64,000 nt of DNA from Papaver somniferum (Eukaryota > Streptophyta > Magnoliopsida > Ranunculales > Papaveraceae): NCBI RefSeq assembly GCF_003573695.1, contig NC_039358.1, positions 14,012,637 to 14,076,636 on the forward strand, written 5' to 3'. The position numbers and the translations under genes were made by a program. Under the pieces are notes generated by a model. The model had not been told where the DNA came from and ran no database searches. It saw only the letters and a list, made by a program, of their open reading frames with translations. Below are positions 28,801 to 41,475 of this stretch, piece after piece (the first letter of the stretch is position 1; every line of letters begins with the position of its first letter).

Positions 28801-31000
28801 TCGTCCAGGTGAGGTTTGAGGTGTGAAATATATCAGATTCGATGAAACTGCAACCAAATATTGAACTCAAGTTGCATGATTACCTTATACATACTCGATG
28901 TTCTCTTCCGGGTGGGGTTCGAGGTGTGAAATATATCCGATTAGATGTAACTTCAACCTATCACTGAACTCATTTTGGAAGATTACGATATAAATAGCTG
29001 ATGTTATCGTCCAAGTGGGATTTCAGTAGTAAAATATATCATATTGGATGAAACTGAAACCTATTACTGAACTCGTGTTGCAAGATTACCACATACAGAC
29101 CCGATTTTCTCGTCCATGTGAGGTTTGAGGTGTGAAATATATCAGATTGGATGAAACTGCAACCTATTACTGAACTCAAGTTGCAAGATTACCATATACA
29201 AATCCGATGTTCTCGTACAAACGGGATTTGAGGTGTGAAATATATCATATTGGATGAAACTGCAACCTATTACTGAACTCATGTTGAAAGATTACCATAT
29301 AGAGACCCGATATTCTCGTCCAGGTGAGGTTTAAGGTGTGAAATATATCATATTGGATGAAACTGCAACCTATTACTGAACTCATGTTGCAAGATTACCA
29401 TATAGAGACCCGATATTCTCGTCCAGGTGAGGTTTGAGGTGTGAAATATATTAGATTGGATGAAAGTGCAACCTATTACTGAACTCATGTTGCATGATTA
29501 CCATATACAGACTCGATGTTATCGTCCAAGTGCGATTTAAGGTGTGAAATATATCATATTGGATGAAACTGCAACCTATTACTGAATTCAGTTGCAAGAT
29601 TACCATATACAGACCCGATGTTCTCGTCCAGATGAGGTTTGAGGTGTGACATATATCAGATTAAAAGAAAATGCAACCTATTACAGAACTCAGTTTGTAA
29701 GATTACCATATACAAACCCGATGTTATCGCCCTGGTGGGATTTGAAGTGTGAAATATATTAGATTGGATGAAACTGCAACCTATTACTGAACTCAGTTTG
29801 GAAGATACCAAATACATACCCGATGTTCTCGTCCAGGTGAGATTTGCAGCGTGAAATATATCATTTTGGATGAAACTACAACCTATTACTGAACTCAGGT
29901 TGCAATATTACCATATACAAACCCGATTTTCTCGTCCGGGTGGGATTTGAGGTGTGAAATATATCAGATTAGATGAAACTCCATTCTATTACTGAACTCA
30001 TGTTGCAAGATTACCACATACAGACCAAATGTTCTCGTCCAGGTGAGGTTTGAGGTGTGAAATATATCAAATTGGATGAAACTGCAACCTATTACTGAAC
30101 TCAAGTAGCAAGATTACCACATACAGACCCGATGTTCTCGTCCAGGTGAAGTTTGAGGATCGAAATATATCAGATTGGATGAAACTGCAACCTATTACTG
30201 AACTCAGGTTTCAAGATTACCATATACAAATCCAATTTTCTCGTCCAAGTTGGATTTGAGGTGTGAAATATATCATATTGGATGAAACTGCAACCTATTA
30301 CTGAACTCATGTTGAAAGATTACCATATAGAGACCCGATATTCTCGTCCAGGTGAGGTTTGAGGTGTGAAACATATCATATTGGATGAAACTGCAACCTA
30401 TTAGTGAACTCATGTTGCTAGATTACCATATAGAGACCCGATATTCTCATCCAGGTGAGGTTTGAGGTGTGAAATATATCAGATTGGATGAAACTACAAA
30501 TTATTACTGAACTCATGTTGGAAGATTACCATATACAGACCCGATGTTCTCGTCCAGGTGAGGTTTGAGGTTGCAAATATATCAGATTCGATGAAACTGC
30601 AACCAAATATTGAACTCAAGTTGCATGATTACCTTATACATACTCGATGTTCTCTTCCAGGTGGGGTTTGAGGTGTGAAATATATCCGATTAGATGTAAC
30701 TTCAACCTATCACTGAACTCATTTTGGAAGATTACGATATACATAGCTGATGTTATCGTCCAGGTGGGATTTCAGTAGTGGAATATATCATATTGGATGA
30801 AACTCCAACCTATTACTGAACTCATGTTGCATGTTTACCTTAAACATACCCGATGTTCTCTTTAAGGTAGGGTTTGGGGTGTGAAATATATCAGATTAAA
30901 TACAACTTCAACCTATCACTGAACTCATTTTGCAACCTATTACTAACTCATGTTGCAAGATTACCACATACTGACCCGATGTTCTCGTCTAGGTGAGGTT
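13800..31000. repeat. Middle domain of four recurring monomer classes
   Basis: Four diagnostic monomer classes recur here, often in the same order. Class D has TTGCATGATTACCTTATAC with CTCTTCCAGGTGGGG and AGATTAGATGCAACT. Class A has CATTTTGCAAGATTACGATA with ATACATAGCCGATGTTATCG. Class B has ACCATATAGAGACCCGATAT. Class C has TTGCATGACTACCATATAC. D directly before A is the most constant pairing (near 14,890-15,010, 15,940-16,060, 16,960-17,070, 19,960-20,060 and 26,300-26,420). The order then loosens, so a decayed four-monomer (about 412-bp) higher-order unit is likely but not strictly periodic. This differs from the long-block organisation of the left third. Confidence 0.6.
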
Positions 31001-31679
31001 TTAGGTGTGAAATATATAAGATTGGATGAAACTACAAACTATTACTGAACTCATGTTGGAAGATTGCCATATATAGACCCCATGTTCTCGTCCAGATGAG
31101 GTTTAAGGCATGAAATATATCAGATTGGAAGGAAATGCAACCTATTACTTAACTCAGGTTATAAGATTACCATATACAAACCCGATGTTATCGTCTAGGT
31201 GAGGTTTGCGGTGTGAAATATATCATATTGGATGAAACTACAACCTATTACTGAAATCAGGTTGCAAGATTACCACATACAGACCCGATGTTCTCGTCCA
31301 GGTAAGGGTTGAGGTGTGAAATATGTAAGATTGGATGAAACTACAAACTATTACTGAACTCATGTTGCAAGATTACCACATACAGACCCAATGTTCTCGT
31401 CCAGGTGAGGTTTGAGGTGTGAAATATATCAAATTGGATGAAACTACAACCTATTACTGAACTCATGTTGCTAGATTACCACATACAGACCCGATATTCT
31501 CGTCTAGGTGAGGTTTCAGGAGCGAAATATATCAGATTGGATGAAACTGCAACCTATTACTGAACTCGGGTTGCAAGATTACCATATATAAATCCGATGT
31601 TCTCGTCCAAGTGGGATTTAAGGTGTGAAATATATCATATTGGATGAAACTGCAACATATTACTGAACTCATGTTGCAA

Positions 31680-32440
31680 GATTACCTTATAGAGACCCGA
31701 TATTCTCGTCCAGGTATGGTTTAAGGTGTGAAATATATCATATTGGATGAAACTTCGACCTATTAGTGAACTCATGTTGCAAGATTACCATATAGAGACC
31801 CGATATTGTCATCCAGGTGAGGTTTGAGGTGTGAAATATATCCGATTAGATGTAACTTCAACCTATCACTGAACTCATTTTGGAAGATTACGATATACAT
31901 AGACGATGTTATCGTCCAGGTGGGATTTCAGTAGTGAAATATATCATATTGGATGAAACTGAAACCTATTACTGAACTCGTGTTGCAAGATTACCACATA
32001 CAGACCCGATGTTCTCGTCCATGTGAGGTTTGAGGTGTGAAATATATCAGATTGGATGAAACTGCAACCTATTACTGAACTCAGGTTGCAAGATTACCAT
32101 ATACAAATCCGATGTTCTCGTACAAACGGGATTTGAAGTGTGAAATATATCATATTGGATGAAACTGCAACCTATTACTGAACTCATGTTGAAAGATTAC
32201 CATATAGAGACCCGATATTCTCGTCCAGGTGAGGTTTGAGGTGTGAAATATATCATATTGGATGAAACTGCAACCTATTACTGAACTCATGTTGCAAGAT
32301 TACCATATAGAGACCCGATATTGTCATCCAGGTGAGGTTTGAGGTGTGAAATATATCCGATTAGATGTAACTTCAACCTATCACTGAACTCATTTTGGAA
32401 GATTACAATATACATAGACGATGTTATCGTCCAGGTGGGA
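31680..32440. repeat. Five-monomer (515-bp) local duplication
   Basis: The rare GATATTGTCATCC variant followed by the TCCGATTAGATGTAACTTC variant occurs at 31,803/31,846 and again at 32,318/32,361, exactly 515 bp (5 x 103) apart. Further copies of TTAGATGTAACTTC lie at 28,941 and 30,690. A separate block with the rare CGTACAAACGGG variant recurs at 29,214 and 32,119 (offset 2,905 bp). These show that the 29-33 kb part was reshuffled by several overlapping unequal exchanges. Confidence 0.7.
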
Positions 32441-35400
32441 TTTCAGTAGTGAAATATATCATATTGGATGAAACTCCAACCTATTAGTGAACTCAAGTTG
32501 CATGTTTACCTTAAACATACCCGATGTTCTCTTTAAGGTGGGGTTTGAGGTGTGAAATATATCAGATTAAATTCAACTTCAACCTATCACTAAACTCATT
32601 TTGCAAGATTACGATTTACATAGACGAGGTTATCGTCCAGGTGGGATTTGAGGTGTGAAATATATCATATTGGATGAAACTGCAACCTATTACTGAACTC
32701 ATGTTGCAAGATTACCATATAGAGACCCGATATTCTCGTCTAGGTGAGGTTTGAGGTGTGAAATATATTAGATTAGATGAAACTGCAACGTATTACTGAA
32801 CTCAGGTTGCAAGATTATCATATTCATACCCGATGTTCTCGTCCAGATAAGGTTTTAGGTGTGGAAAATATCAGATTTGATGAAACTGCAACCTATTACT
32901 GAACTCAGGTTGCAAGATTACCATATAAAGACCCGATGTTATCATCCAGGTGGGATTTGAGGTGTGAAATATATCAGATTGTATGAAACTGCAACCTATT
33001 ACTGAACTCATGTTGCAAGATTACCATATACATACCCGATGTCCTCGTCCAGGTGAGGTTTGAGTGTGTGAAATATATATGTTTGGATGAAACTGCAACC
33101 TATTACTAAACTCTGGTTGCAAGATTACCATATATAGACCAGATGTTATCGTCCATGTGGTACTTTAGGTGTGAAATATATCATATTGGATGAAACTACA
33201 ACCTATTACTGAACTCATGTTGCAAGATTATCATATAGAGACCCGATATTCTCGTCCAGGTGAGATTTGAGGTGTGAAATATATCTGATTAGATGAAAAA
33301 ACAACCTATTATTGAACTCATTTTGCAAGATTACCATATACAGACCCGATGTTCTCGTCCAAGTGAGGTTTAGGGTGTAAAATATATCAGATTGGATGAA
33401 ACTGCAACCTATTACTGAACTCATGTTGGAAGATTACCATATACTGACCCGATGTTCTCTTCCACGTGAGGTTTGAGGTGTGAAATATATCAGATTGAAT
33501 GAAACTGTAACCTATTACTGAACTCATGCTGCAAGATTACCATATACATACCCGATGTTCTCGTCCAGGTGAGGCTTGAGGTGTGAAATATCAGATTGGA
33601 TGAAACTGCAACCTATTACTTAACTCATGTTGTAAGATTGCCATATACAGACCTGATGTTCTCGTCCAGGTGAGGTTTGAGGTGTGAAATATATCTGATT
33701 TGATGAAACTGCAACCTCTTACTGAACTCATATTGCAATATTACCAGATACAGACCCGATGTTCTCGTCCAGGTGGGATTTGAGATGTGAAAAATATCAT
33801 ATTGGATGTAACTGCAACCTATTACTGAACTCAGGTTGCAAGATTACCACAAACAGACCCGATGTTCTCATCCAGGTGAGGTTTGAGGTGTGAAATATAT
33901 CAGATTGGATGAAACTGCAACCTATTACTGGTGCTTATGTTTCAAGATTGCCATATAAAGACATGATGTTCTCGTCCTGATGAGGTTTGAGGTGTGAAAT
34001 GTATCAGATTGGATGAAACTGTAACCAATTATTGAACTCAGGTTGCAAGACTAACATATACAGACCCGATGTTCTCGTCCATGTGGGATTTGAGGTGTGA
34101 AATATATCAGATTGGATGAAATTGAAACCTATTATTGAACTCAGGTTGCAAGATTACCATATACAGAACCGATGTTCTCGTCCAGGTGAGGTTTGAGGTG
34201 TCCAATATATCATATTGAATGAAACTGCAACCTATTACTGAATGTTGCAAGATTACCTTATACATACCCAATGTTCTCGTCCAAGTGGAATTTAAGATGT
34301 GAAATATCAGATTGAATGAAACTGCAACCTATCACTGCACTCAGGTTGCAGGATTACGATATACATACCCGATGTTCTCGATTAGGTTAAGTTTCAGGTA
34401 TGAAATTTATCAGATTTGATTAAACTGCAACCTATTACTAAACTCAGGTTGCAATATTACCATATAAAGACCCCTTGTTCTCGTCTAGGTGGGATTTGAG
34501 GTGTGAAGTATATCAGATTGGATGAAACTACAACCTATTACTGAACTCAAGTTGCAGGATTACTATATAAATACCCGATGTTCTCGTCCAGGTGAGGTTT
34601 GAGGTGTGAAATATATCAGATTGGATGAAATTGTAACCAATTATTGAACTCAGGTTGCAAGATTACCATATACAGACCCAGATTGGATGTAACTGCAACC
34701 TATTAAGGAACTCAGGTTGAAAGATTACCATATATAGACCCGATGTTCTCGTCTAGGCGGGATTAGGGGTATTAGATATATAAGATTGTGTGAAACTGCA
34801 AACTATTACTGAACTCAAGTTGCAAGATTTCTTTATAAATTCCCAATGTTCTCGTACAGGTGGAATTTGAGGTGTGAAATGTATCAGATTGGATGAAACT
34901 GCAACCTATCACTGAATTCAGGTTTGCAAGATTACCATATATACCTGATGTTCTCATCCAGGTGGGATTTGAGGTGTGAAATATATCATATTGGATGAAA
35001 CCGCAACCTATTACTGAACTCATGTTGAAAGATTACCATATACAGACCTTATGTTCTTGTCCAGGTGGGATTTGAGGTGTGAAATATATCATATTGGATG
35101 AAACTTCAACCTATTACTGAACTCAGGTTGTAAGATTACAATATACAGACCCGATGTTCTCGCCCAGGTGGGATTTGAGGTGTGAAATGCATCAGATTAG
35201 ATGAAACTGAAACCTATCACTGAACTCAGGTTGCAATATTACCATATAAAGATCCGATGTTCTCGTCCATGTAAGGTTTGAGCTGTGAAATATATCATAT
35301 TGGATGAAACAGCAACCTATTACTGAACTCATGTTGCAAGATTACCATATAGAGACCCGATATTCTCGTCCAGGTAAGGTTTGAGGTGTGAAATATATCA

Positions 35401-38400
35401 GATTAAATGAAACTTCAAGCTATTACTGAAGTCATGTTGCATGATTACCATATACAAACCCGATGTTCTCGTCTAGATGGGATTTAAGGTGTGAAATATA
35501 TTAGATTGTGTGAAACTGCAACCTATTACCGAACTCAGGTTGCAAAATTACCATATAAAAACCCAATGTTCTAGTCCAGGTGAGGTTTGAGGTGTGAAAT
35601 ATATCAGATTGGAAGAAACTGCAACCTATTACTGAACTCATGTTGCATGATTACCTTATACATATCGATGTTATTGTGCAGGTGGGATTTGATGTGTGAA
35701 ATATATCATATTGGATGAAACTGTAACCTATTACTAAACTCATGTTCCAAGAATACCATATACAGACCCGATGTTCTCGTCCAGGTGAGGTTTGAGGTGT
35801 GAAATATATCAGATTAAATGATACTGCAACCTATTACTGAATTATGTTGCAAGATTGCCCTATACAGACACGATGTTCTCGTCTAGGTGGGATTTAAGGT
35901 GTGAAATATATCAGATTGGATGAAACTGAAACCTATTTTTGAACTCAGGTTGCAAGATTACCATATACAGAACCGATGTTCTCGTCCAGGTGAGGTTTGA
36001 GGTGTCAAATATATCATATTGGATGAAACTGCAACCTATTACTGAATGTTTCAAGATTACCTTATACATACCCAATGTTCTCGTCCAGGCGGAATTTGAG
36101 GTGTGAAATATCAGATTGGATGAAACTGCAACCTATCATTGAACTCAGGTTGCAAGATTACGATATACAAACCCGATGTTCTCGAACAGGTTAGGTTTGA
36201 GGTGTGAAATTTATATGATTTGATTAAACTGCAACCTATTACTGAACTCAGATTGCAAGATTACTATATAAATACCCGATGTTCTCGTCCAGGTGAGGTT
36301 TGAGGTGTGAAATATATCAGATTTGATGAAACTGTAACCTATTACTGAACTCATGCTGCAAGATTACGATATACATAGCCGATGTTCTCGTCTAAGTGGT
36401 ATTTGAGGTGTGAAATATATCAGATTGGATGATACTGCAATCTATTACTGAACTCATGTTGTATGATTACCATATAAATACCGGATGTTCTCGTCCAAGT
36501 TAAGTTTGAGGTGTGAAATATATCAGATTGGATGAAACTACAACCTATTAAGGAACTCAGGTTGCAAGATTACCATATATAGACCCGATGTTCTCGTCCA
36601 GATGGGATTTAATGTGTGAAATATATAAGATTGTGTGAAACTGCAACCTATTACTAAACTCAAGTGGCAAAATTACCATATACAAACCCGATGTTCTAGT
36701 CCAGGTGGGATTTAAGGTGTGAAATATATCATATTGGATGAAACTGCAATCTATTATTGAACTCAGGTTGCAAGAATACCATATACAGACCCGATGTTAT
36801 CGTCCAGGTGAGGTTTGAGGTGTGAAATATATCAGATTTGATAAACTGCAACGTATTACTGAACTCATGTTGCAAGATTACCAGATACAGACACGATGTT
36901 CTCGTCCAAATGAGGTTCGAGGTTTGAAATATATCAGATTGGATGAAACTGCAACCTATTACTGAACTAAGGTTGCAAGATTACCATATACAAACCCGAT
37001 GTTCTCGTCCAGGTGATGTTTGAGGTGTGAAATATATCAGATTGAATGAAACTGCAACCTATTACTTATATTATGTTGCAAGATTTCCATACACAGACAC
37101 GATGTTCTCGTCTAGGTGGGATTTGAGGTGTGAAATATATCAGATTGGATGAAACTGAAAACCTATTGTTGAACTCAGGTTGCAAGATTACGATATACAA
37201 ACCCGATGTTCTCGTCCATGTGAGGTTTGAGGTGTCAAATATATCATATTGGATGAAACTGCAACCTATTGCTGAATGTTGCAAGATTACCTTATGCATA
37301 CCCGATGTTCTTGCCCAGGTCGGATTTGAGGTGTGAAATCCATCAGATTAGATGAAACTGAAACCTATCACTGAACTCAGGTTGGAATATTACCATATAC
37401 AGTTTCGATGTTCTCGTCCATGTGAGGTTTGAGGTGTGAAATATATCAGATTTGATGAAACTGCAACCTATTACTGAACGCATGTTGCATGATTACCATA
37501 TACAGACCCGATGTTTTAGTCCAAGTGAGGTTTGAGGTGTTAAATATATCAGATTGGATGAAACTGCAACCTATTACTGAACATAGGTTTCAAGATTACC
37601 ATATACAGACCCGATGTTCTCGTCCAGGTGGGATTTGAGGTGTGAATTATATCAGATTATATGAAACTGCAACCTATTACAGAAGTCAAGTTGCAAGATT
37701 TATTTATAAATTCCCAATGTTTTCGTCCAGGTGGAATTTGGGGTGTGAAATGTATCAGATTGGATGAAACTGCAACCTATTACTGAACTCGGGTTGCAAG
37801 ATTACCATTTACATACCTGATATTCTCGTCTAGGTGGGATTTGAGGTGTGAAATATATCATATTGGATGAAACCACAACCTATTACTGAATTCATGTTGC
37901 AAGATTACCATATACAGACCCGATGTTCTCGCCCAGGTGGGATTTGAGGTGTGAAATATATCATATTGGATGAAACTTCAACCTATTGCTGAACTCAGGT
38001 TGCAAGATTACCATATACAGACCCGATGTTCTCGTCCAGGTATGGTTTGAGGTGTGAAATATATCAGATTGGATAAAACTGCAACCTATTACAGAACTCA
38101 AGTTGCAAGATTACTATATAAATACCCGATGTTCTCGTCCAGGTGAGGTTTGAGGTGTGAAATATATCAGATTTGATGAAACTGTAACCTATTACTGAAC
38201 TCATATTGCAAGGTTACCATATAGAGACACGATATTCTCGTCCAGGTGAGGTTTGAGGTGTGAAATATATCAGATTGAATGAAACTGCAACCTATTACCG
38301 AAATCATGTTGCATGATTACCATATACATACCCGATGTTCTCGTCCAAGTGAAGTTTGAGGTGTAAAATATATCAGATCTGATGAAACTGCAACCTATCA

Positions 38401-39149
38401 ATGAACTCAGGTTGCAAGATTTCCATATACAAAACCGATGTTCTCGTCCAGATGGGATTTAAGGTGTGAAATATATAAGATTGTGTGAAACTGCAACCTA
38501 TTACTGAACTCAGGTTACAAAATTACCATATACATACCCGATGTTCTAGTCCAGGTGAGGTTTTAGGTGTGAAATATATCAGATTGGAAGATACTGCAAC
38601 CAATTAGTGAACACAGGTAGCAAGATTACCATATACAGACCGGATGTTATTGTCCAGGTGGGATTTGAGGTGTGAAATATATCATATTGGATGAAATTGC
38701 AACCTATTACTGAACTCAGGTTGCAAGATTACCATATACAGACCCGATGTTATCGTCCAGGTGATGTTTGAGGTGTGAAATGTATAAAATTTGATGAAAC
38801 TGCAACCTATTACTGAACTCATGTCGCAAGATTACCAGATACAGACACGATGTTCTCGTCTAAATAAGGTTCGAGGTTTGAAATATATCAGATTGGATGA
38901 AACTGCAACCTTTTACTGAACTCAGGTTGCAAGATTATCATATACAGACCCGATGTTCTCGTCCTGGTGAGGTTTGAGGTGTGAGACATATCAGATTGGA
39001 TGAAACTGCAACCTATTACAGAACTTATGTTGCCAGATTGCCATATAAAGACACGATGTTCTCATCTAGGTGGGATTTGAGGTGTGCAATATATTAGATT
39101 AGATGAAACTGAAACCTACTATTGTACTCAGGTTGCAATGTTACCATAT

Positions 39150-41475
39150 CATATTGGATGAAACTGCAACCTATCACTGAACTCAGGTTGCAAGATTATG
39201 ATATACATACCCGATGTTCTCGTCCAGGTGAGGTTTGAGGTGTGAAATATATCTGGTTGGATGAAACTGCAGCCTATTATTGAACTCAGGTTGCAAGATT
39301 GCCGTATATATACCCGATGTACTCGTCCAGGTAGGATTTGAGGCGTGAAATATATCACATTGGATGTAACTGACCTATTACTGACCTCGGGTTGCACGAT
39401 TAACATATACAGACCTGATGTACTCGTCCAGGTGGGATTTGAGGTGTGAAATATATAAGATTGAATGAAACTACAACCTATTATTGAACTCGAGTTGCAA
39501 GATTACCATATAGAGACCCGATGTTCTCGTCCAGGTGAGGTTTGAGGTGTGAAATAAATCATATTGGATGAAACTGCAACCTAGTAATGAATTCAGGTTG
39601 CAAGATTACCTATACAAACCCAAGGTTCTCGTCTAGGGTTGATTTGAGGTGTGAAATATTATAGATTGGATGAAACTTCAACCTATTACTGAACTCAGGT
39701 TGCAAGATTACCATATACAGATCATCCAGGTGAGGTTTAAGGTGTGAAATATATCATATTGGATGAAAGTGAAACCTATTACTGAACTCAAGTGGCAAGA
39801 TATCCATATACAGACCCGATGTTCTCGTCCAAGTGAGGTTTGAGGTGTGGAATATATCATATTGGATGAAACTGCAACCTATTAATGAACTCAGGTTGCA
39901 AGATTACCATATACAGACCCGGTGTTCTCATCCAGGTGAGATTTGAGGTGTGAAATACATCAGATTGGATGAAACTGCAACTTATTACTGACCTCAGGTT
40001 ACAAAATTACCATATACAGACCCGATGTACTCGTCCATGTTGTATTTGAGGTGTGAAATATATCAGATTGGATGAAATTGCAACCTATTACTGAACTCAG
40101 GTTGCAAGATTACCATATAAAGACCCAATGTTCTCGTTCAGGTGAGGTTTGAGGTTATAAATATATCAGATTGGATGATATTGCAACCTATTACTGAACT
40201 CATGTTGCAATATTAACATATACAGACCCGATGTTCCCGTCCATGTAAGGTTTGAGGTGTGAAATATATCAGATTGGATGAAACTGCAACCTATTACTTA
40301 ACTCAGGTTGTAAGATTACCATACACAAACCCGATGTTCTCGTCCGGATGGGATTTGAGGTGCGAAATATATTGGATTGGATGAAACTGAAACCTATTAC
40401 TGAACTCAGGTTGCAAGATTACCAGATACATACACGATGTTCTCGTCTAGGTGGGATTTGAGGTGTCAGATTGAATGAAACTGCAACCTATCACTGAACT
40501 CAGGTTGCAAGATTATGATATACATACCCGATGTTCTCGTCCAGGTGAGGTTTGAGGTGTGAAATATATCTGATTGGATGAAACTGCATCCTATTACTGA
40601 ACTCAGATTGCAAGATTACCATATACATAGCTGATGTACTCGTCCAGGTAGGATTTGAGGCGTGAAATATATCACATTGGATGAAAATGACTTATTACTG
40701 AACTCGGGTTGCACGATTACTATATACAGATCCGATGTACTCGTCCAGGTGGGATTTGAGGTGTGAAATATATAAGATTGAATGAAACTACAACCTATTA
40801 CTGAACTCGGGTTGCAAGATTACCAAATAAAGACCCGATGTTCTCGTCCAGGTGAGGTTTGAGGTGTGAAATAAATCATATTGGATGAAACTGCAACCTA
40901 TTGATGAAATCAGGTTGCAAGACTACCTATACAAACCCGATGTTCTCGTATAGGCGGGATTTGAGGTGTGAAATATTACAGATTTGATGAAACTACCTAT
41001 TACTGAACCCAGGTTGCAAGATTACCATATACAGACCTGATGTTATCGTCCAGGTGAGGTATGAGGTGTGAAATATATCATATTGGATGAAAGTGAAACC
41101 TATTACTGAGCTCAAGTGGCAAGATATCCATATATAGACCCGATTTTCTCGTCCAAGTGAGGTTTTAGGTGTGAAATATATCATATTGGATGAACTGCAA
41201 CCTATTACTGAACTCAGGTTGCAAGATTACCATATACAGACCCGATGTTCTCGTCCAAGTGAGATTTGAGGTGTGAAATACATCAGATTGGATGAAACTG
41301 CAACTTATTACTGAACTCAGGTTGCAAGATTACCATATACAGACACGATGTACTCGTCCGTATGGTATTTGAGGTGTGAAATATATCATATTGGATGAAA
41401 TTGCAACCTATTACTGAACTCAGGTTGCAAGATTACCATATACAGACCCTTTGTTCTCGTCCGGGTGAGGTTTGA
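39150..41475. repeat. 1.32-kb tandem duplication at the right end of the array
   Basis: Rare variants recur at 1,317-1,324 bp: GATTATGATATACAT at 39,194 and 40,511; ACTCGTCCAGGTAGGATTTG at 39,321 and 40,638; AGTGGCAAGATATCC at 39,791 and 41,115; GTACTCGTCC at 40,027 and 41,350. The second copy is cut by the array boundary. The offset is not a whole number of 103-bp monomers because both copies contain shortened monomers. Large duplication therefore took place right up to the array edge. Confidence 0.75.

Larger units (their letters stand above)
1..41475. repeat. 103-bp tandem satellite array, about 400 monomers
   Basis: Head-to-tail monomers measured at 103 bp from successive landmarks (GATTACCATATACAG at 857 and 960; AGACCCGATG at 26,521 and 26,624). 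Within a monomer the order is GATTACCATATACAGACCCG, then ATGTTCTCGTCCAGG, then GTTTGAGGTGTGAAATATAT, then CAGATTGGATGAAAC, then ACCTATTACTGAACTCA, then GGTTGCAA. All copies read on one strand and I saw no inversion, transposon or unrelated insert. The array enters from beyond the left edge and stops mid-monomer at about 41,475, where the sequence changes to unrelated AT-rich DNA. Monomers diverge by single substitutions plus occasional small deletions. The family name is not known to me; pericentromeric or other heterochromatic location is an inference from length and homogeneity. Confidence 0.97.

Noticed and set aside
37130..37336. Plus-strand open stretch of 68 codons in the satellite
   Set aside because: Same satellite on the other strand; it depends on local substitutions and is not repeated in other monomers.
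1951..41184. Many minus-strand open stretches of 63-85 codons sharing words such as WTRTSGLYMVILQ
   Set aside because: They are the 103-bp satellite read in frame. Since 103 is 3 x 34 + 1, each monomer shifts the frame; two of the three frames are usually open and the third has stops, which caps the length near 85 codons. No conserved start or codon signature is seen.
1..41475. CRISPR-like array of regular repeats
   Set aside because: The whole 103-bp unit is repeated with no unique spacers, and the surrounding DNA is plant nuclear DNA.
1..41475. Telomeric or ribosomal spacer repeat
   Set aside because: No TTTAGGG runs and no rRNA sequence; occasional TTTTAGG words are point variants of the monomer.
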